Positions 40,467 through 49,470 of a stretch of 64,000 nucleotides of DNA are shown piece by piece. The DNA comes from UMGS1370 sp046957575 (GTDB lineage: Bacteria; Bacillota; Clostridia; Lachnospirales; Lachnospiraceae). The notes below the pieces were generated by a model that saw only the letters and a program-made list of their open reading frames with translations, did no database searches and was not told where the DNA came from. The position numbers and the translations under genes were made by a program. The first letter of the stretch is position 1. The number at the start of each line of letters is the position of its first letter. The stretch is from positions 186,001 through 250,000 of the forward strand of contig JBKUOG010000001.1 of assembly GCA_046957575.1 (NCBI GenBank). Reading direction: 5' to 3'.

Positions 40467-41168
40467 TTGAAACCATTTACAACTGCAGCAAATTTGATTT
40501 TAGGAACTTTTCTTACTGTTTTTTTTGTGATAAACTCTGCTTTTTTTGCAGAAGCAAACAATCTTACCGGAGCTTTAGACATCGTAAATGACACTGTCAT
40601 TTCAGGATGGGCCATGGGCGATACAGATGAACCCGCCCAAATTACTGTTACCATTACCAATGCAGCCGGACAAGCAGTTCAGAGTCTGAACGATCAGGCA
40701 GACAGCCCCAGAGCAGACCTTGTCGCTGCCGGAAAGGGCAATGGGGAATATGGCTTTTCTATCACCCCTGATTGGGAATCCTTAGAAGATGGTCTCTATA
40801 CAGTCCGGGCTTATGCCGATGGTCATGAACTTCCAGGAGGCCGTCATTATATGAAGGGACAGCCCCAGAGCGCAGGTTTCCGGTCTTTAGGTACATTTAA
40901 ACTAACCGGCTACTGCCCATGTTACTCCTGTTCGGAAGGCTGGGGCCGCAATACTTCTACCGGAGCCATTGCTTCTGCCAAACATACGATTGCCGTTGAC
41001 CCTAAAGTCATTCCTTATGGCAGCAAGGTCCTGATTAACGGAATTGTCTATACCGCGGAAGATCGTGGCGGCGGAGTCCGGGGAAACCACATTGATGTCT
41101 TTTATGACACTCATCAGGAAACCAAAGTACAGGGAACACAATATCAGGAAGTCTTTTTAATTGTATAG
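40467..41168 (+). CDS. Secreted 3D-domain protein (2)
   Basis: 233 aa, starting at TTG (40467-40469) with AGAGAGG 8 nt upstream. Signal peptide about 1-30 (LTVFFVINSAFFAEA). It repeats the layout of the preceding gene: GWAMGDTDEP, ITVTITNAAG, YGFSITPDWESLEDGLYTVRAYADG, then directly the 3D domain GYCPCYSCS, VDPKVIPYGSKVLI, AEDRGGGVRG and IDVFYDTH. The long acidic linker of gene 1 is absent. The two are clearly paralogues from an old tandem duplication, but each has its own promoter and terminator. The use of TTG may keep expression low. Confidence 0.87.
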   Translation: MKPFTTAANLILGTFLTVFFVINSAFFAEANNLTGALDIVNDTVISGWAMGDTDEPAQITVTITNAAGQAVQSLNDQADSPRADLVAAGKGNGEYGFSITPDWESLEDGLYTVRAYADGHELPGGRHYMKGQPQSAGFRSLGTFKLTGYCPCYSCSEGWGRNTSTGAIASAKHTIAVDPKVIPYGSKVLINGIVYTAEDRGGGVRGNHIDVFYDTHQETKVQGTQYQEVFLIV

Positions 41169-41177
41169 ACTCTGCAT

Positions 41178-41222
41178 AAAAGCAGAGAACCAGCTCCTCT
41201 ACCAGCCGGTTCTCTGCTTTTC
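41178..41222 (+). terminator. Strong terminator after 3D-domain gene 2
   Basis: AAAGCAGAGAACCAGCT and its complement close to AGCCGGTTCTCTGCTTTT (41204-41221). It can work in both directions, being next to the convergent PPOX gene. Confidence 0.9.
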
Positions 41223-41255
41223 TAATCAGCGCTTTTTTCTTTTATCTCAGACTTT

Positions 41256-41651
41256 TTAAAATTCATAGGGCGGATTTCCAGAGAAATCTGCAATCAGTCC
41301 ATGTGGACTGTCTAAATAAAACACCTCAAAAATAGGATTCTCTGCAGTTTGATACTGCTCTCTGACAATCGGGTTGTTCATGCATCCCTTTTTCACATCC
41401 ATGTTATTTTCAAACACAGCCCTGCCATGGAGACGAATCCATGCATATTCAGGAGAAGAAACCGAAATTTCCACTTCTGGATTTTCCTGCATATCCTTAT
41501 AAACATCTTTTTGGTTATTTGTGCAAAACCATAATTTTCCATCCCGCTCAAAGCAAAACATAAATGGACGGCATTTTGCCTTTCCATCTCTCCCGACAGT
41601 AGCAAGGTACTGTATTGGATTTGCATTTAAAAACTCTACTACTTTATTCAT
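41256..41651 (-). CDS. PPOX-family flavin-binding protein
   Basis: 131 aa from ATG 41649-41651, GGAGGAA upstream. Split-barrel fold of the pyridoxamine phosphate oxidase-like family: FLNANPIQYLATVGRDGKAKCRPFMFCFERDGKLWFCTNNQKDVYKDM pattern, then ISVSSPEYAWIRLHGRAVF. It probably binds FMN or F420-like cofactor and reduces small compounds; it is too short and lacks the C-terminal dimerisation part of true PdxH. Stands alone between convergent terminators. Confidence 0.85.
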   Translation of the reverse strand: MNKVVEFLNANPIQYLATVGRDGKAKCRPFMFCFERDGKLWFCTNNQKDVYKDMQENPEVEISVSSPEYAWIRLHGRAVFENNMDVKKGCMNNPIVREQYQTAENPIFEVFYLDSPHGLIADFSGNPPYEF

Positions 41652-41872
41652 TTTGAATTCCTCCATTTCTTTCCTGATTCTATCTATTAGATGTTTATAT
41701 AATAAAGGAAGATGGATTCAAAATAAAGTAGGCACAATAAAGTGCTGTAGTTACTTAAAAGAAACTGTCAGAAAGTTTTCTGCCAGCATCCGCTCTATTT
41801 GTTCTAATGTTTTATCCATGTTTCCCCTAACCGCACCCAAGGCCGAAAACACACTGTTTTTCATATGAAAGT

Positions 41873-41916
41873 AAAAACCACCTGCAAGACCATACACAGT
41901 CTTACAGGCGGTTTTA
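41873..41916 (-). terminator. Terminator of the lepA-hemW operon
   Basis: AAAACCACCTGCAAGAC and GTCTTACAGGCGGTTTT form a long stem with two mismatches; on the minus strand it ends in TTTTTAC. Between this and the PPOX start (41652-41872) I see only a weak 37-codon frame. Confidence 0.9.
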
Positions 41917-41973
41917 TCTCCCAAGAAGCGTGCTGCATCTCTTCAGCCGGCAGATACACAAATAAACCATCTG

Positions 41974-43194
41974 TTACAGCAAAAATTCACTCAGCACATA
42001 GTTGCTGATATCAATTCCCCAGTCTGTCAGGGCAATCCGGCTTCCTTCTTCTTTTAAAAGCCCATTGGCAATCAGCTTGTCTACCTTATCCCCGTATATG
42101 CTTCGGATTCTCACCCCAAAATTAGCGGCAAAGTCAATATCAGACACGCCTTTCATCATGCGAAGTCCCAAAAACATAAACTCTTCCATTTTGGATTTGC
42201 GGGTCTGAGGTTCTACATTCTGATACAGCTTTACAAGACCGTCATTTAAAAAATCCAACTCCAGATACGTGGGTAAATCAGTCTCATTGGAAAATCTGGA
42301 ACTATGGAAGCAGGAAGAAGATCCCAGGCCCAGGCCCAGATATTCGCTTCCTGTCCAGTATCCGATATTGTGGCGGCACTCAAATCCGGGTTTGGCATAA
42401 TTGGAAATCTCATACCGATGGTATCCCTGGTGTTCCAGAAACTCTCTGGTAATCTGATACATCTTCCGTTCTGTCTCTTCATCTGGAAGCGGTTTCCACA
42501 AACTGTCCGCATCATAACTGTCTCCAGCAAAGCGGTTGGCATCACAGCTTTTTCCGGTACAGCCCTCTCCATAATAATCCCAGAACGGAGTGTTTTCTTC
42601 TATGATCAGACTGTAGGCAGAAATATGTTCCGGCTTTAACATGGCCACTTTTTTCAAGGTGTTTTTCCAGGATTCCAGGGTCTGGCCCGGAAGGGCGGAC
42701 ATCAGATCCACATTAACACTCCAGAATCCTGCCTGTCTGGCCCGTTCAAAGCTTTTTAAAAACTCTTCAAAGGTATGGATTCTTCCAAGAGCTTTCAGTT
42801 CCCGGTTATCCGCCGACTGAAGTCCAAGGCTGATCCGGTTAATTCCGCACCCTCTGTATACATCCAGTTTTTGTGGATCTAATGTGCCTGGATTGGCCTC
42901 AATGGTGATTTCCGCGTCCGGCGCAATGTCAAAATACAGCCGGATCGTCTCCACCACTGCCCGGATCAGTCCTGCCTCTAAAATAGAAGGCGTACCTCCG
43001 CCTATAAAAATCGTGGTCACCTGATACCCTTCGCTGGCCAGACTGGCGGCGTGGATTTCTTCTAAAAGCTGTCTGATATAATTTTCATGCACAGACGCCA
43101 GCGCCCGAAAGGATAAAAAATCACAGTACAAACATTTTCTGGCGCAAAATGGGATATGCACATATAGTTCCAATGGTTTTTTCTTATTCATCAT
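41974..43194 (-). CDS. hemW: Radical SAM heme chaperone HemW
   Basis: 406 aa. Near its start LYVHIPFCARKCLYCDF has CxxxCxxC for the [4Fe-4S] cluster with an adjacent Cys-free HemW-type pattern (true HemN has CxxxCxxCxC). TIFIGGGTPSIL and the EANPGTLD region follow, then the HemN_C-like domain. HemW binds heme and hands it to apoproteins; older annotations call it oxygen-independent coproporphyrinogen oxidase. It overlaps lepA by 11 nt, the usual arrangement in Firmicutes. Confidence 0.93.
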   Translation of the reverse strand: MMNKKKPLELYVHIPFCARKCLYCDFLSFRALASVHENYIRQLLEEIHAASLASEGYQVTTIFIGGGTPSILEAGLIRAVVETIRLYFDIAPDAEITIEANPGTLDPQKLDVYRGCGINRISLGLQSADNRELKALGRIHTFEEFLKSFERARQAGFWSVNVDLMSALPGQTLESWKNTLKKVAMLKPEHISAYSLIIEENTPFWDYYGEGCTGKSCDANRFAGDSYDADSLWKPLPDEETERKMYQITREFLEHQGYHRYEISNYAKPGFECRHNIGYWTGSEYLGLGLGSSSCFHSSRFSNETDLPTYLELDFLNDGLVKLYQNVEPQTRKSKMEEFMFLGLRMMKGVSDIDFAANFGVRIRSIYGDKVDKLIANGLLKEEGSRIALTDWGIDISNYVLSEFLL

Positions 43195-45001
43195 CCAGTT
43201 TCAGCACACTCATAAAGGCTTTCTGCGGAATCTCCACATTGCCTATCTGGCGCATTCTCTTCTTTCCTTCCTTCTGTTTTTCCAGAAGTTTTCTCTTTCG
43301 GCTGATATCGCCGCCGTAACACTTAGCCAGCACATCTTTTCGCATAGCCTTCACTGTCTCTCTGGCAATAATTTTCCCTCCCACTGCTGCCTGGATGGGA
43401 ATCTCAAACAGGTGGCGCGGAATTTCCTCTTTTAATTTTTCGCACATCTTTCTGCCTCTTTCGTAAGCAGAACCGGCAAACACAATAAAGGAAAGAGCGT
43501 CTACTTCTTCTCTGTTTACCAGAATGTCCAGTTTTACAAGTTCAGACTGCTCATATCCCTTTAACTCATAGTCAAAGGACGCATATCCTCTGGAGCGGGA
43601 TTTTAAGGCATCGAAAAAGTCATAAATGATTTCATTTAACGGCAGTTCATATTTTAAAAGCGCTCTGGTTCCTTCGATATACTCCATTCCCAGATAGACG
43701 CCCCGCCGTTCCTGGCAAAGCTGCATAATGGCGCCTACATATTCAGTAGTCACCATAATTTCAGCGGAAACAATGGGTTCTTCCATATATTCAATCTCAG
43801 ACGGATCCGGCAGGTTAGACGGATTGGTCAGCTCAATCATCTCGCCGTTGGTTTTGTGAACCCGGTAGATAACGCCTGGGGCTGTGGTAACCAGATCCAG
43901 GTTGTATTCCCGCTCCAGACGTTCTTCAATAATGTCTAAGTGGAGCAGTCCTAAAAACCCGCACCGAAATCCAAATCCCAGAGCCAGAGAGGTCTCCGGT
44001 TCAAAATGAAGGGCTGCATCGTTTAGCTGAAGCTTTTCCAGAGCGTCCCTTAAATCTGGATACTTGGCGCTGTCTGCAGGGTACAGTCCGCAGTAAACCA
44101 TCGGGGTTACTTTTTTATATCCTGGAAGGGGCTCTGTGCATGGGTTAAACTTATCCGTAATGGTATCACCTACCATGGTTTCTTTTAAGTTTTTAATGCT
44201 GGCCGTAATATAGCCTACCATACCGGCTGTCAGCTCTTCGCATGGGATAAACTGGCCTGCGCCGAAATATCCTACTTCAACAACTTCTTCCTCTGCCCCA
44301 GTCGCCATCATCTTGATGGTGGTTCCCTTCTTTACCGTTCCTTCTTTAATCCGGCAGAATACGATAACTCCCCGGTAAGAATCGTAAATAGAGTCAAAAA
44401 TCAGCGCTTTTAAAGGCGCGTCTTTGTCTCCTTTTGGACATGGGATTTTCTCTACAATGGCTTCCAGCACATCTTCTACATTTAATCCGGTTTTTGCGGA
44501 AATCCTGGGGGCATCATGGGCCTCAATACCGATCACATCTTCTATCTCTGCTGCAACCCGATCCGGATCTGCGCTGGGAAGATCGATTTTGTTGATCACC
44601 GGAAACACATCCAGGTCATGATCCAGAGCCAGATACACGTTTGCCAGTGTCTGGGCCTCGATTCCCTGGGCTGCGTCCACTACCAGAATGGCCCCGTCAC
44701 AGGCGGCAAGGCTTCTGGAAACCTCATAGTTAAAGTCCACATGACCAGGGGTATCGATCAAATTGAAAATATATTCTTCCCCGTCTTTTGCCTTGTATAC
44801 AGTCCGCACCGTCTGGGCTTTAATGGTAATGCCCCTCTCCCGTTCCAGATCCATATTGTCTAACACCTGGGCCTGCATCTCCCTGCTGGTAAGAAGGCCG
44901 GTCTTTTCAATGATTCGATCTGCCAGGGTGGATTTGCCGTGATCAATGTGGGCAATAATACAAAAATTGCGGATTTTGCTTTGGTCTATCATAATCGCCA
45001 T
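43184..45001 (-). CDS. lepA: Elongation factor 4 (LepA)
   Basis: 605 aa from ATG 44999-45001 (GAGGAA upstream; a second ATG three codons later is possible). Ribosome-bound GTPase that aids translation initiation or back-translocation. AHIDHGKSTLADRI (P-loop), DTPGHVDF, NKIDLPSADP, then the EF-G-like domains and the LepA-specific C-terminal domain with RKRKLLEKQKEGKKRMRQIG. Full length. Overlapping hemW and preceded by spoIIP, the classical order. Confidence 0.97.
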   Translation of the reverse strand: MAIMIDQSKIRNFCIIAHIDHGKSTLADRIIEKTGLLTSREMQAQVLDNMDLERERGITIKAQTVRTVYKAKDGEEYIFNLIDTPGHVDFNYEVSRSLAACDGAILVVDAAQGIEAQTLANVYLALDHDLDVFPVINKIDLPSADPDRVAAEIEDVIGIEAHDAPRISAKTGLNVEDVLEAIVEKIPCPKGDKDAPLKALIFDSIYDSYRGVIVFCRIKEGTVKKGTTIKMMATGAEEEVVEVGYFGAGQFIPCEELTAGMVGYITASIKNLKETMVGDTITDKFNPCTEPLPGYKKVTPMVYCGLYPADSAKYPDLRDALEKLQLNDAALHFEPETSLALGFGFRCGFLGLLHLDIIEERLEREYNLDLVTTAPGVIYRVHKTNGEMIELTNPSNLPDPSEIEYMEEPIVSAEIMVTTEYVGAIMQLCQERRGVYLGMEYIEGTRALLKYELPLNEIIYDFFDALKSRSRGYASFDYELKGYEQSELVKLDILVNREEVDALSFIVFAGSAYERGRKMCEKLKEEIPRHLFEIPIQAAVGGKIIARETVKAMRKDVLAKCYGGDISRKRKLLEKQKEGKKRMRQIGNVEIPQKAFMSVLKLDDE

Positions 45002-45151
45002 ATTTATTGGTTCCTCTTTCTTTCTCTCTGTCATCCGTTGTCTCTATCCGCATACAGTCTGTCTCTTCTGCCGCGAATTCTACTCTTGAAAAATATAACA
45101 TTTTTTTCTATTCCTTGCAACTGTCTGTGGAAACTCTCTGTCCGGTTTTTC

Positions 45152-46447
45152 CTACTTTCCGGTTAAAACCGCTTCTAAAATCTCCGCCAAAGGTTCCATG
45201 GCGTTTCTTGCCTCCTCAAAGGTATTGGTCTGCGCCCCCACTTCGATTAAAGAAGAACGGGGCCTTAGATGAAGATTGTACCGCAATCCTTTTAAATAAA
45301 TCTTTCTGGTATATCCAGGATAATCCTCAGCTGCTTTTAGCTGCATCTGGAAACTAAACGCCAGATTTTCATTTAAATAGGGGTTGGGCAGGTATTCGAC
45401 CGGTCCCTCCGGCGTGCGGCTTAATCCATTAAAAAACATAATCTGTGCGGTCGGCTTGCCGTTGATTTCTGCAGCCAGGCGGGTATTTTCCCCCACTCCA
45501 TCCCGGTGAATGTCTAAAACCACCTGAATCTGGGGATTTTCCTGTAAAATTCCGGTAATCCCTTCCAGCGCATAGGTATAGGCTTTGTTTCTGTCCAGTT
45601 TTCCGTTAACTAAATCGTACTGGCTCCGATCGTGAATAACCCCAAATCCTTTTTGCTGCAAAAGTTCTGTCAAATAATCTCCTACCTCTACAATGGTCTG
45701 GTGTTCTCCTGAATCTGCAAATGCTTCCTGGGAATGGGAATGGTAAATCAAAATCTGGGGAGCGCTGCTGTCTTTTGCTATGGTCAGGTCCATATCTAAC
45801 ATTGCTTCTGCCTGGAACTGTTCCCTTAAAGCTGTAGTGGATGTATGAACATTATAAAATGTTTTCATCAGAAAATCATAGTCAGCCAGTTGCGCCATAC
45901 TGTATGCCGGACGTTCTTCCTGAATGCCGCCCTTTGTTCCCACATCTTCCTGCCCGGTCTTTACAGCCTGTTCATTCTGTGTTTTTCCTTCCTCCTTTGC
46001 CGACTCTGTGCCCTGCCCGCTTTCCTCATTTCCATATTTGGCAAGGTAGGCGTGTTCTATGTAAAACTGTCTGCTGTCCAGAAAACCTTTGTAAGCCGGG
46101 TCCTGGCCTGCTGTCTGACTTTCCCTGTCTGTCTCTCTTTTTTCATAGGTATTCCAGGGGTTTAAACCATCGAAACAGGCCAGTATAGAACCCTCCTCTT
46201 TTTGCTTCCCCGCCATTTTCCGACTGCTTTCATTTTCTAAAAAGCTGCGATTCCACAGCAATTCCACAAATCTTCCGGCCAGGCTGCTGCCCTTTTCTGA
46301 CAGGCTGACACCCTCATTTTCCCACTTTACCCTGGATTCTTCCAGCCAGTTTCTGCACTGATACAGTCCCAGCAGCGCCAGAAATATGCACAGCGCTGCT
46401 AACATCCCTATCCGGATCCATTCTGCAATTGATTTCTTTCCCCGCAT
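45152..46447 (-). CDS. spoIIP: Stage II sporulation protein P
   Basis: 431 aa from ATG 46445-46447. Membrane-anchored peptidoglycan amidase and endopeptidase that, with SpoIID/SpoIIM, thins the septal wall during engulfment. One N-terminal helix (about 10-33), a poorly conserved acidic linker with many Glu/Gln (about 100-190), and the amidase-like domain with ILIYHSHSQEAFADSGE, VLDIHRDGVGENTRLA and SLIEVGAQTNT. Located directly after gpr (53 nt). Strong evidence for a spore-forming host. Confidence 0.93.
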   Translation of the reverse strand: MRGKKSIAEWIRIGMLAALCIFLALLGLYQCRNWLEESRVKWENEGVSLSEKGSSLAGRFVELLWNRSFLENESSRKMAGKQKEEGSILACFDGLNPWNTYEKRETDRESQTAGQDPAYKGFLDSRQFYIEHAYLAKYGNEESGQGTESAKEEGKTQNEQAVKTGQEDVGTKGGIQEERPAYSMAQLADYDFLMKTFYNVHTSTTALREQFQAEAMLDMDLTIAKDSSAPQILIYHSHSQEAFADSGEHQTIVEVGDYLTELLQQKGFGVIHDRSQYDLVNGKLDRNKAYTYALEGITGILQENPQIQVVLDIHRDGVGENTRLAAEINGKPTAQIMFFNGLSRTPEGPVEYLPNPYLNENLAFSFQMQLKAAEDYPGYTRKIYLKGLRYNLHLRPRSSLIEVGAQTNTFEEARNAMEPLAEILEAVLTGK

Positions 46448-46500
46448 ACCATCACCTGACCTCTTATCAAGGTATGCAGGTTTGCAGGCAAAATGCACTC

Positions 46501-47475
46501 TTATCTTCTAAATTCCATATTTGGCAGAAATGCCCTGTGGATTCCTTCTGAAATCGTAAAGCTCAGTTCCTTGACAGTCTCATCAATATCCGGAGGAGTT
46601 ACATAAAGAGGGCCAAATTCTGGCTCCAGAAGTTCCCGTATCAGGGCGTACTGCTCTTCCCCATTTCGCCCATCCAGATAATCTCCCATCCCTTTGGTAC
46701 TCTTTTCTGACTGCAGGGCCTGTATCAACGCCTGAATGGTATCAAAAACAATAGCGGCAGCCCCCACCACTGTCGGCACTCCAATTGCCAGAACCGGAAT
46801 TCCCAGACTTTTTTTTGTCAGCTCACACCTGTGGTTTCCCACTCCGGATCCCGGACGAATCCCCGTATCTGCCAACTGAATGGTACATCCCAGCCTGTGC
46901 ACGCTTCTGGCTGCCAGCGCATCAATAACAATCATTAAATCTGGTTTGGTTTCTTTTACCACTCCCCGGATAATCTCTGCAGTTTCCATGCCGGTCTGAG
47001 CCATGACGCCAGGCGTCACTGCGCTGAGAGAAATAAGCTTATGCTTTTCTAAAAATCCCTTCCCGTACTCCTGTTCCATGTGTCGGGTGACACATAGATT
47101 TCCAAGCACCCTGGGACCCAGGGAATCCGGTGTAACAGAGGGATTTCCCAGTCCGGCCGCCAAAATCCGGCAGGGAGGATGGCCCAGTGCGTGAACCGCC
47201 ATTTTTTTAAGCTGGCGTCCCAGTTCTTCTGAAACCTGTCTGTGATAGTCTTCGTCTTTTTTCGCCATCTGAGGGGCTTCCAGAGTCATATAGGTCCCTT
47301 TCTCCTTTCCCATGGCCCTCTCTCCGGTCTCGTCTAAAATTTCTACTTTAGTCAGTTTCATCTGGCTCTCCTCCTGATACCACTCTTTTAAGGATACGCC
47401 GGAGATTTTTTTTGCCTTGTCTTCAAATTCTTCTTTTCTTTCTACTGCCAAATCCGTTCGGATTTCAAACTGCAT
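46501..47475 (-). CDS. gpr: Germination protease Gpr
   Basis: 324 aa from ATG 47473-47475 with AAGGGGGAA upstream. It cleaves small acid-soluble spore proteins during germination; made as a zymogen that removes its N-terminal peptide (about first 7-15 residues, IRTDLAVERKE). Core signatures: AAGLGNPSVTPDSLGPRVLGNLCVTRH, TPGVMAQTGMETAEIIRG and VGNHRCELTKKSLGIPVLAIGVPTVVGA. Divergent from rpsT, adjacent to spoIIP, as in Bacillus. A lone end of the miniature element lies within its leader. Confidence 0.96.
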   Translation of the reverse strand: MQFEIRTDLAVERKEEFEDKAKKISGVSLKEWYQEESQMKLTKVEILDETGERAMGKEKGTYMTLEAPQMAKKDEDYHRQVSEELGRQLKKMAVHALGHPPCRILAAGLGNPSVTPDSLGPRVLGNLCVTRHMEQEYGKGFLEKHKLISLSAVTPGVMAQTGMETAEIIRGVVKETKPDLMIVIDALAARSVHRLGCTIQLADTGIRPGSGVGNHRCELTKKSLGIPVLAIGVPTVVGAAAIVFDTIQALIQALQSEKSTKGMGDYLDGRNGEEQYALIRELLEPEFGPLYVTPPDIDETVKELSFTISEGIHRAFLPNMEFRR

Positions 47476-47491
47476 AAATAGTTCCCCCTTG

Positions 47492-47510
47492 TACATAGCT
47501 GAACTGTTAC
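47492..47510. mobile_element. Solitary end of the miniature element
   Basis: TACATAGCTGAACTGTTAC matches the right terminus of the 150-bp elements. It is followed by a second AACTGTTAC (47511-47519 region). No partner end nearby, so it is a relic or truncated copy. Confidence 0.6.
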
Positions 47511-47549
47511 AACTGTTACTATTTTTCTCAAAAAACCTGGGAATATGTA

Positions 47550-47578
47550 TTGACAATCAATTAGAAATTCGCTAGAAT
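47550..47578 (+). promoter_or_regulatory. Promoter of rpsT
   Basis: TTGACA (47550-47555), 17 nt, TAGAAT (47573-47578), about 85 nt upstream of the ATG. Confidence 0.8.
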
Positions 47579-47662
47579 AATAAAGTATGTTTACATTAAA
47601 CTGTCCGTGTCCAGACTTTGATGGAAAACACAGAGAATATACATCTGAATGGAGGTGCTATC

Positions 47663-47926
47663 ATGGCAAACATTAAATCTGCAAAGAAGAGAATTTTAGT
47701 AAACGAGACTAAGGCTGCTAGAAACAAAGCTATCAGATCCAAGGTTAAGACTATGATTAAGAAAGTTGACGCTGCTATTGCTTCTGGTGACAAGGCTGCT
47801 GCACAGGCTGCATTATTAGCTGCAATTTCTGAGATCGACAAGGCTACCAGCAAGGGCGTATACCACAAGAATACCGCTTCCCGCAAGGTATCCCGTCTTT
47901 CCAAGGCTGTAAACGCTATGGCTTAA
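47663..47926 (+). CDS. rpsT: 30S ribosomal protein S20
   Basis: 87 aa from ATG 47663 with GGAGGTG 7 nt upstream; an earlier in-frame ATG belongs to the leader. Very basic, alanine-rich three-helix protein: MANIKSAKKRILVNETKAARNK start and SRKVSRLSKAVNAMA end are unmistakable. Binds 16S rRNA early in 30S assembly. A single-gene unit with promoter and terminator, divergent from gpr. Confidence 0.98.
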   Translation: MANIKSAKKRILVNETKAARNKAIRSKVKTMIKKVDAAIASGDKAAAQAALLAAISEIDKATSKGVYHKNTASRKVSRLSKAVNAMA

Positions 47927-47946
47927 TTATAAAGAATATGATCATG

Positions 47947-47989
47947 AAAACTCCTGCCGGACTGACCCGCCGACAGGAGTTTTTTTTGT
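47947..47989 (+). terminator. Terminator of rpsT
   Basis: AAAACTCCTG...CAGGAGTTTTTTTT; 8-9 bp stem plus eight T. Confidence 0.95.
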
Positions 47990-48043
47990 TTTTATTGAAC
48001 TTCCAATTCCCAAGGCTGTGAGCAGGAGTGTTGGGCCCCCTTC

Positions 48044-48910
48044 TTATGGAGCTTCACTCTCTCTAAGTTCAAACTCCTGGATCCCTTCTGATCCCGGTGC
48101 AATCTCATATTTATCAAACACAATGACTGGAGAGTTATTTTGGTTGATATAAAACTTTGTATCCTCTGTAATGGATAAAAGAGGATCTTCAAAAAATGCA
48201 GCTCCTTCCTGTTCTCTTTCCCGCATCTGTTCTGCAATCTGCGTTTGGGCAGTTTCGGCATAGTTTTCCCCCAGTATATCCTTTAATCCCACCAGTTTTC
48301 CAGTTTCTAAGTCAAAGTTATAATACCGGCTTGCAAAACCTGCGCTGTTCCAGTTTTCTGATCCCATAATTTCCAGCGATAAATACCGATCTGTCTGGCT
48401 TTTTACTTCATACCAGACCTTCACTTCCAGGTTGTGCGCCTCCCACTCTTCTTTGGTGCCTCCTGTGTCTAAAAATGCCTGGCGATATTCTTCTGCATGT
48501 TCAACCCCTTTGTCTGCGAATTTTTCACACAGCCTGTGAATTTCTTCATTGACAGAGGTTTCCAAATCGCCAAACTCTTCGGAAATCATATCAATACTCG
48601 GAATATCCACTGCAAGTTTCAGATCCTCTGTCTCTGTCTCATAGGAGCGGAAAGTTAAAACCCTCGCCACTGCCCCGATTACCGGAATATCTTTTGCCGC
48701 CTCTGCAAATGTTACGCTGGTATTTAATCCCACTGTAAACATCACAACCAGAAGCGCCGCTGCTGCCCCGTATCTGCTACACCAAAACAGCACTTTCTTT
48801 TTCTTTCTCTGTTCATCGGATTTCCTGATTTCTGTCAGAATACGTTTAGAAAGTTCATCCGGAACTGTAATTTCTTCATATTTTTTTCTTGCATCCTCAA
48901 TTCGTCTCAT
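48044..48910 (-). CDS. Anti-sigma factor, RsiV-like (DUF3298/DUF4163 type)
   Basis: 288 aa. ATG at 48908-48910 overlaps the sigma factor stop (ATGA), and AAAGGAGG lies 7 nt upstream. The cytoplasmic N-terminus (1-48) ends in KKKK, one helix follows (about 53-75), and an extracellular region of about 210 residues has MISEEFGDLETSVNEEIHRLCEKF, SLEIMGSENWNSAGFASRYYNFDLETGKLVGLKDILG and FYINQNNSPVIVFDKYEIAPGSEG. This is the RsiV C-terminal pattern, which in B. subtilis binds lysozyme and triggers release of SigV. Whether this protein senses lysozyme is inference. Confidence 0.83.
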   Translation of the reverse strand: MRRIEDARKKYEEITVPDELSKRILTEIRKSDEQRKKKKVLFWCSRYGAAAALLVVMFTVGLNTSVTFAEAAKDIPVIGAVARVLTFRSYETETEDLKLAVDIPSIDMISEEFGDLETSVNEEIHRLCEKFADKGVEHAEEYRQAFLDTGGTKEEWEAHNLEVKVWYEVKSQTDRYLSLEIMGSENWNSAGFASRYYNFDLETGKLVGLKDILGENYAETAQTQIAEQMREREQEGAAFFEDPLLSITEDTKFYINQNNSPVIVFDKYEIAPGSEGIQEFELRESEAP

Positions 48911-49398
48911 ATTGAATCCTCCTTTATCCACACTTTTAACGCCTGAAGGCCCCGGTATAACTTTGCCTTTACAGTATTCAAATTCATCTCTGTAATCTCT
49001 GCGATTTCCTTCAGCGTCAGATCTTCATAAAATCTCAGCTTGATAATTGTCTGTGTTTCTGTATCCAGATTATTAATCTGCTCATACAAATCATCCTGGA
49101 CGTCAAACCTCCTTTCCTCATACACGCCTTCTCCATCCGTATTATTTTTTAACCAGTCCTGCCTCTTCTTTTCTTTTAGTAAACGAAGACTTTCATTTAC
49201 AATAATGCGATACACCCATGTGCGAACGGCGTTTTCGTTTTGAATCTCTTTATAGTGCTCCAGTATTTTGCAAACAGCATTCTGCACTGCGTCCAGCGCA
49301 TCCTCCTGATTTCTGGTGTAACTGTAGGCCAGCCTGTAAAATTTGTTTTGTTTTTCCACAATGTACTCTTTTATAACCTGATAAAAATCTTCTCTCAT
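48907..49398 (-). CDS. ECF RNA polymerase sigma factor (SigV-like)
   Basis: 163 aa from ATG 49396-49398 (an ATG two codons earlier sits too close to the ribosome site). Sigma-70 region 2: FYRLAYSYTRNQEDALDAVQNAVCKILEHY, with the -10 reading helix. Region 4: LDTETQTIIKLRFYEDLTLKEIAEITEMNLNTVKAKLYRGLQALK, with the -35 helix-turn-helix. Small size is typical of ECF sigmas. Coupled by 4-nt overlap to the RsiV-like gene, which should hold it inactive at the membrane. Confidence 0.93.
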   Translation of the reverse strand: MREDFYQVIKEYIVEKQNKFYRLAYSYTRNQEDALDAVQNAVCKILEHYKEIQNENAVRTWVYRIIVNESLRLLKEKKRQDWLKNNTDGEGVYEERRFDVQDDLYEQINNLDTETQTIIKLRFYEDLTLKEIAEITEMNLNTVKAKLYRGLQALKVWIKEDSI

Positions 49399-49470
49399 TT
49401 TCATCCCCTCTTACGCCTTTCTATTATATAGATTCTTACTGCCTGTGAAAAGTTGCAGAGCAGTAAAAAA

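Noticed and set aside
41751..41864. 37-codon minus-strand frame between hemW and the PPOX gene
   Set aside because: It starts just past the hemW terminator stem without a proper ribosome site. It could be a regulator remnant, but support is too thin.
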